Shown: positions 41,610 to 43,241 of the stretch, one piece after another | How positions within the stretch are numbered: position 1 is the first letter of the stretch | Layout of the letters: the number at the start of each line of letters is the position of its first letter | Source of the DNA: Demequina sp. | GTDB taxonomy: Bacteria > Actinomycetota > Actinomycetes > Actinomycetales > Demequinaceae | Assembly: GCA_030148645.1 (NCBI GenBank) | Contig: JASBTB010000101.1 | Coordinates: forward strand, 1 to 43,241 | Direction: 5' to 3' | Length of the DNA stretch: 43,241 nucleotides | The notes under the pieces: generated by a model | Database searches by the model: none | What the model was told of the DNA's origin: nothing | The model's input: the letters and a program-made list of their open reading frames with translations, nothing else | Made by a program: the position numbers and the translations under genes

Positions 41610-41625
41610 GTTGCCAAATGGCAAC
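41610..41625. promoter_or_regulatory. Perfect inverted repeat between manC and the BMP lipoprotein gene
   Basis: GTTGCC-AAAT-GGCAAC begins seven bases after the manC stop. A weaker CGGTT-GT-AACCG overlaps the stop itself. With no T-run the pair is a poor terminator. Its position some 30 bases upstream of the next gene's -10 allows an operator role instead. Confidence 0.5.
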
Positions 41626-41662
41626 ATTTCCAGGCAAGTGTGCGACATTTCCCGCGTAGCAT
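41624..41662 (+). promoter_or_regulatory. Promoter region of the BMP lipoprotein gene with direct repeats
   Basis: TAGCAT (41657-41662) is a likely -10, in the same TAGCATGG context as before the peptide-binding lipoprotein. Two direct copies of ACATTTCC (41624-41631 and 41645-41652) lie 21 bases apart, two helical turns, the spacing expected for an activator or dimeric repressor on one DNA face. No consensus -35 was seen. Confidence 0.4.
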
Positions 41663-41717
41663 GGGGTCAACGCACAGGCCTGGCGTGGAACAGGCCGCAG
41701 AATTGAGGAAACAACTC

Positions 41718-42809
41718 ATGAACAACACCTTGCGCATTGGCGCGATCGGCGCCGTGTCGGCGCTTGCGCTGTCGGCGTGCTCCAGCGCCCCGGCAGAAGA
41801 GCCGAACAGCACGTCGGCGACGACGGGCACGACACCGGCTCAGACCATCGACTACAAGGCCTGCATGGTCTCCGACTCCGGTGGTTTCGACGACGGCTCG
41901 TTCAACCAGTCCGGCTTTGAGGGCCTGCAACTGGCCGCCGCCGATCTCGGCATCGACGTGGCGACCGCTGAGTCGAACGGCGAGGACCAGTACGCCCCGA
42001 ACCTCGAGGCCATGGTGGCCGCGAACTGCGACCTGATCATCACGGTCGGTTTCGCCCTGTCGAGCGCCACCGTCGAAGCGGCTCTCGCCAACCCCGACGT
42101 CGCCTTCGCCATCGTGGACGACCAGGCCGACAACGACTTCGACGGCAACGTCGACGCTCCGAACATCAAGCCGTTGACCTTCCAGACGGACGAGGCGGCC
42201 TACCTGGCTGGCTACGCGGCCGCCTCGACCACGGCCACCGGTACCGTTGCCACCTTCGGTGGTATGGCGTTCCCGTCGGTCACCATCTTCATGGACGGTT
42301 TCCTTGCCGGTGCCAACGCCTACAACACCGACAACGGCACTTCGGTGTCGGTGCTGGGCTGGAACGGCACCGACGGTGCCTTTACCGGTGACTTCACCGA
42401 CTTGTCGAAGGGTCAGACCATGGCCCAGGGCTTCATCGACCAGGGCGCGGACATCATCCTGCCCGTCGCGGGCCCTGTGGGTGGCGGCGCGGCTGCCGCA
42501 GCACAGGCAGCCGGCAACACCTGGATCGTCGGCGTGGATGCCGACTGGACCGTCACGTACCCCGAGTACGCGGACATCATCTTCACCTCGATCCTGAAGA
42601 ACATCGGTACCGCCGTGTACGACACGATCAGCGAGGGCGTTTCCGAAGCTGGCCTGTCATTCGCGCCCTACGTGGGCACACTCGAAAACGGCGGTGTGGG
42701 CCTGTCACCGTTCGCCGATGGTACGGTCTCGGCCGATGTGCAGGCGAAGCTGCAGGAGCTCACCGACGGCATCATCGCGGGCACCATCACGCCCAACACT
42801 CAGGGCTAG
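41718..42809 (+). CDS. BMP/PnrA-family substrate-binding lipoprotein
   Basis: A 363-residue extracytoplasmic binding protein of the basic membrane protein (Med/PnrA) family, whose characterised members bind purine nucleosides for ABC import. The signal peptide (IGAIGAVSALALSAC) ends in a lipobox at Cys21, followed by a Ser/Thr linker. The core has DSGGFDDGSFNQSGFEGLQLAAADLG, FALSSATVEAALANPDVAFAIVDD and DQGADIILPVAGPVGGGAAAAAQ. ATG 41718 has GAGGAAAC upstream and starts at the signal peptide. A strong hairpin follows the stop, then an ABC ATPase gene, repeating the layout of the peptide transporter at 6-11 kb. Confidence 0.9.
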   Translation: MNNTLRIGAIGAVSALALSACSSAPAEEPNSTSATTGTTPAQTIDYKACMVSDSGGFDDGSFNQSGFEGLQLAAADLGIDVATAESNGEDQYAPNLEAMVAANCDLIITVGFALSSATVEAALANPDVAFAIVDDQADNDFDGNVDAPNIKPLTFQTDEAAYLAGYAAASTTATGTVATFGGMAFPSVTIFMDGFLAGANAYNTDNGTSVSVLGWNGTDGAFTGDFTDLSKGQTMAQGFIDQGADIILPVAGPVGGGAAAAAQAAGNTWIVGVDADWTVTYPEYADIIFTSILKNIGTAVYDTISEGVSEAGLSFAPYVGTLENGGVGLSPFADGTVSADVQAKLQELTDGIIAGTITPNTQG

Positions 42810-42840
42810 TAGCGAGGCCGCACAGCGATAAGTCGGGTAG

Positions 42841-42873
42841 GGGGCGTGCCACGGTTACCCCGTGGCACGCCCC
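42841..42873 (+). terminator. Perfect stem-loop between BMP lipoprotein and ABC ATPase genes
   Basis: A 14-bp perfect stem (42841-42854 with 42860-42873) with a TTACC loop lies about 30 bases after the lipoprotein stop. A short TTATGCTTC follows. As after the peptide-binding gene, it probably reduces or stabilises transcription into the downstream transporter genes. Confidence 0.75.
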
Positions 42874-42942
42874 TTATGCTTCACTAGGGTCTGCCAGCGG
42901 CGACGATGCCGTGGCAGGGCACACACACAGAAGGGTCTCGAC

Positions 42943-43241
42943 GTGAAACTCGAGTTGCGAGGGATCACCAAGAAGTTCGGTGACTTCGTAGCGAACGACC
43001 GAATCGACCTTACGGTCGAGCCAGGCACCGTGCACGCCCTGTTGGGCGAGAACGGTGCAGGTAAGTCGACGCTGATGAACGTTTTGTTCGGGCTGTATGA
43101 CGCCGATGGCGGCGAAATCCTGGTGGACGACAAGGTGGTGCACTTCGCCGGGCCCGGAGACGCGATGCGCGCGGGGATCGGCATGGTGCACCAGCACTTC
43201 ATGCTGGTACACCCCTTCACCGTGGCGGAGAACGTCATGCT
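42943..43241 (+). CDS. Sugar/nucleoside-type ABC transporter ATPase (start only)
   Basis: The first 99 codons of an ABC ATPase that runs off the window end. MKLELRGITKKFGDFVANDRIDLTVEPGTVHALLGENGAGKSTLMNVLFGLY contains Walker A (GENGAGKST). The Q-loop side is IGMVHQHFMLVHPFTVAENV, whose QHF form is typical of ATPases paired with BMP-family binding proteins (the RbsA-like two-domain type of about 500 residues). The GTG 42943 lies after AGAAGGG. With the BMP lipoprotein it most likely forms a nucleoside importer; permease genes should follow outside the window. Confidence 0.9.
   Translation, partial: MKLELRGITKKFGDFVANDRIDLTVEPGTVHALLGENGAGKSTLMNVLFGLYDADGGEILVDDKVVHFAGPGDAMRAGIGMVHQHFMLVHPFTVAENVM

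Noticed and set aside
1-43241. tRNA, rRNA, CRISPR array, riboswitch or prophage
   Set aside because: I looked for cloverleaf-like stretches, regular spaced repeats, and phage structural or integrase genes and saw none. Small structured RNAs cannot be excluded by eye.

Overview
The window is high-GC DNA with dense, short-spaced genes on both strands. It looks like an actinobacterial (Actinomycetota) chromosome, most like Micrococcales. The markers are the sigE / anti-sigma / htrA / tatB run, a DUF3117 protein, a 7Fe FdxA beside dapC, a group-2 DapD, sdhCDAB, a CGNR zinc-finger regulator, and many GTG starts. Most genes are ordinary chromosomal housekeeping genes. No tRNA, rRNA, CRISPR array or prophage was seen.

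Layout. 1-5.8 kb: two variant leucine-rich-repeat proteins, a PfkB sugar kinase, xseB and xseA (separated by one of the repeat genes), ispH and rmuC. 5.8-11.4 kb: a peptide ABC transporter (lipoprotein, two permeases, a fused two-domain ATPase) with a perfect CRP/GlxR-type palindrome upstream and a strong hairpin after the lipoprotein gene. 11.4-14.2 kb: ychF followed by an accessory patch with a higBA toxin-antitoxin pair, a GNAT acetyltransferase, repeated copies of the ychF 3' end and a decayed ychF fragment. 14.2-18.8 kb: small accessory genes (DUF1801, CGNR regulator and EamA exporter, PH-domain membrane protein, DUF952) and a soluble PAS chemoreceptor. 18.8-23.2 kb: typA, a small membrane protein and a VanW-family wall protein. 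23.2-23.8 kb: a decayed IS30-like element. 23.8-30.7 kb: fdxA, dapC, gltA, a lysozyme-like secreted protein, dapD, dapE and a LOG-family protein, which together hold three steps of the succinylase lysine/diaminopimelate pathway. 30.8-35.0 kb: DUF3117, an O-methyltransferase, and the sigE envelope-stress group. 35.0-43.2 kb: trpS, a YihY membrane protein, sdhCDAB, a mannose-1-phosphate guanylyltransferase, and a BMP-family lipoprotein with the start of its ABC ATPase.

Two patterns run through the window. First, eleven genes have a TANNNT -10 hexamer only 6-8 bases before the start codon, which points to leaderless mRNAs and fixes several starts. Second, both transport lipoprotein genes are followed by a perfect GC-rich stem-loop before the membrane or ATPase genes, a layout expected to give more binding protein than transporter.

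The most unusual region is the 3' side of ychF. The last codons of ychF (ending VEFRFNV-stop) recur nearly exactly 1,239 bp downstream, and in degenerate form between higBA and the GNAT gene. Each small accessory gene unit is thus closed by a ychF-tail copy. This suggests the ychF 3' end is a repeated insertion target that collects small cassettes. That interpretation is inference; the repeats themselves are visible in the sequence.
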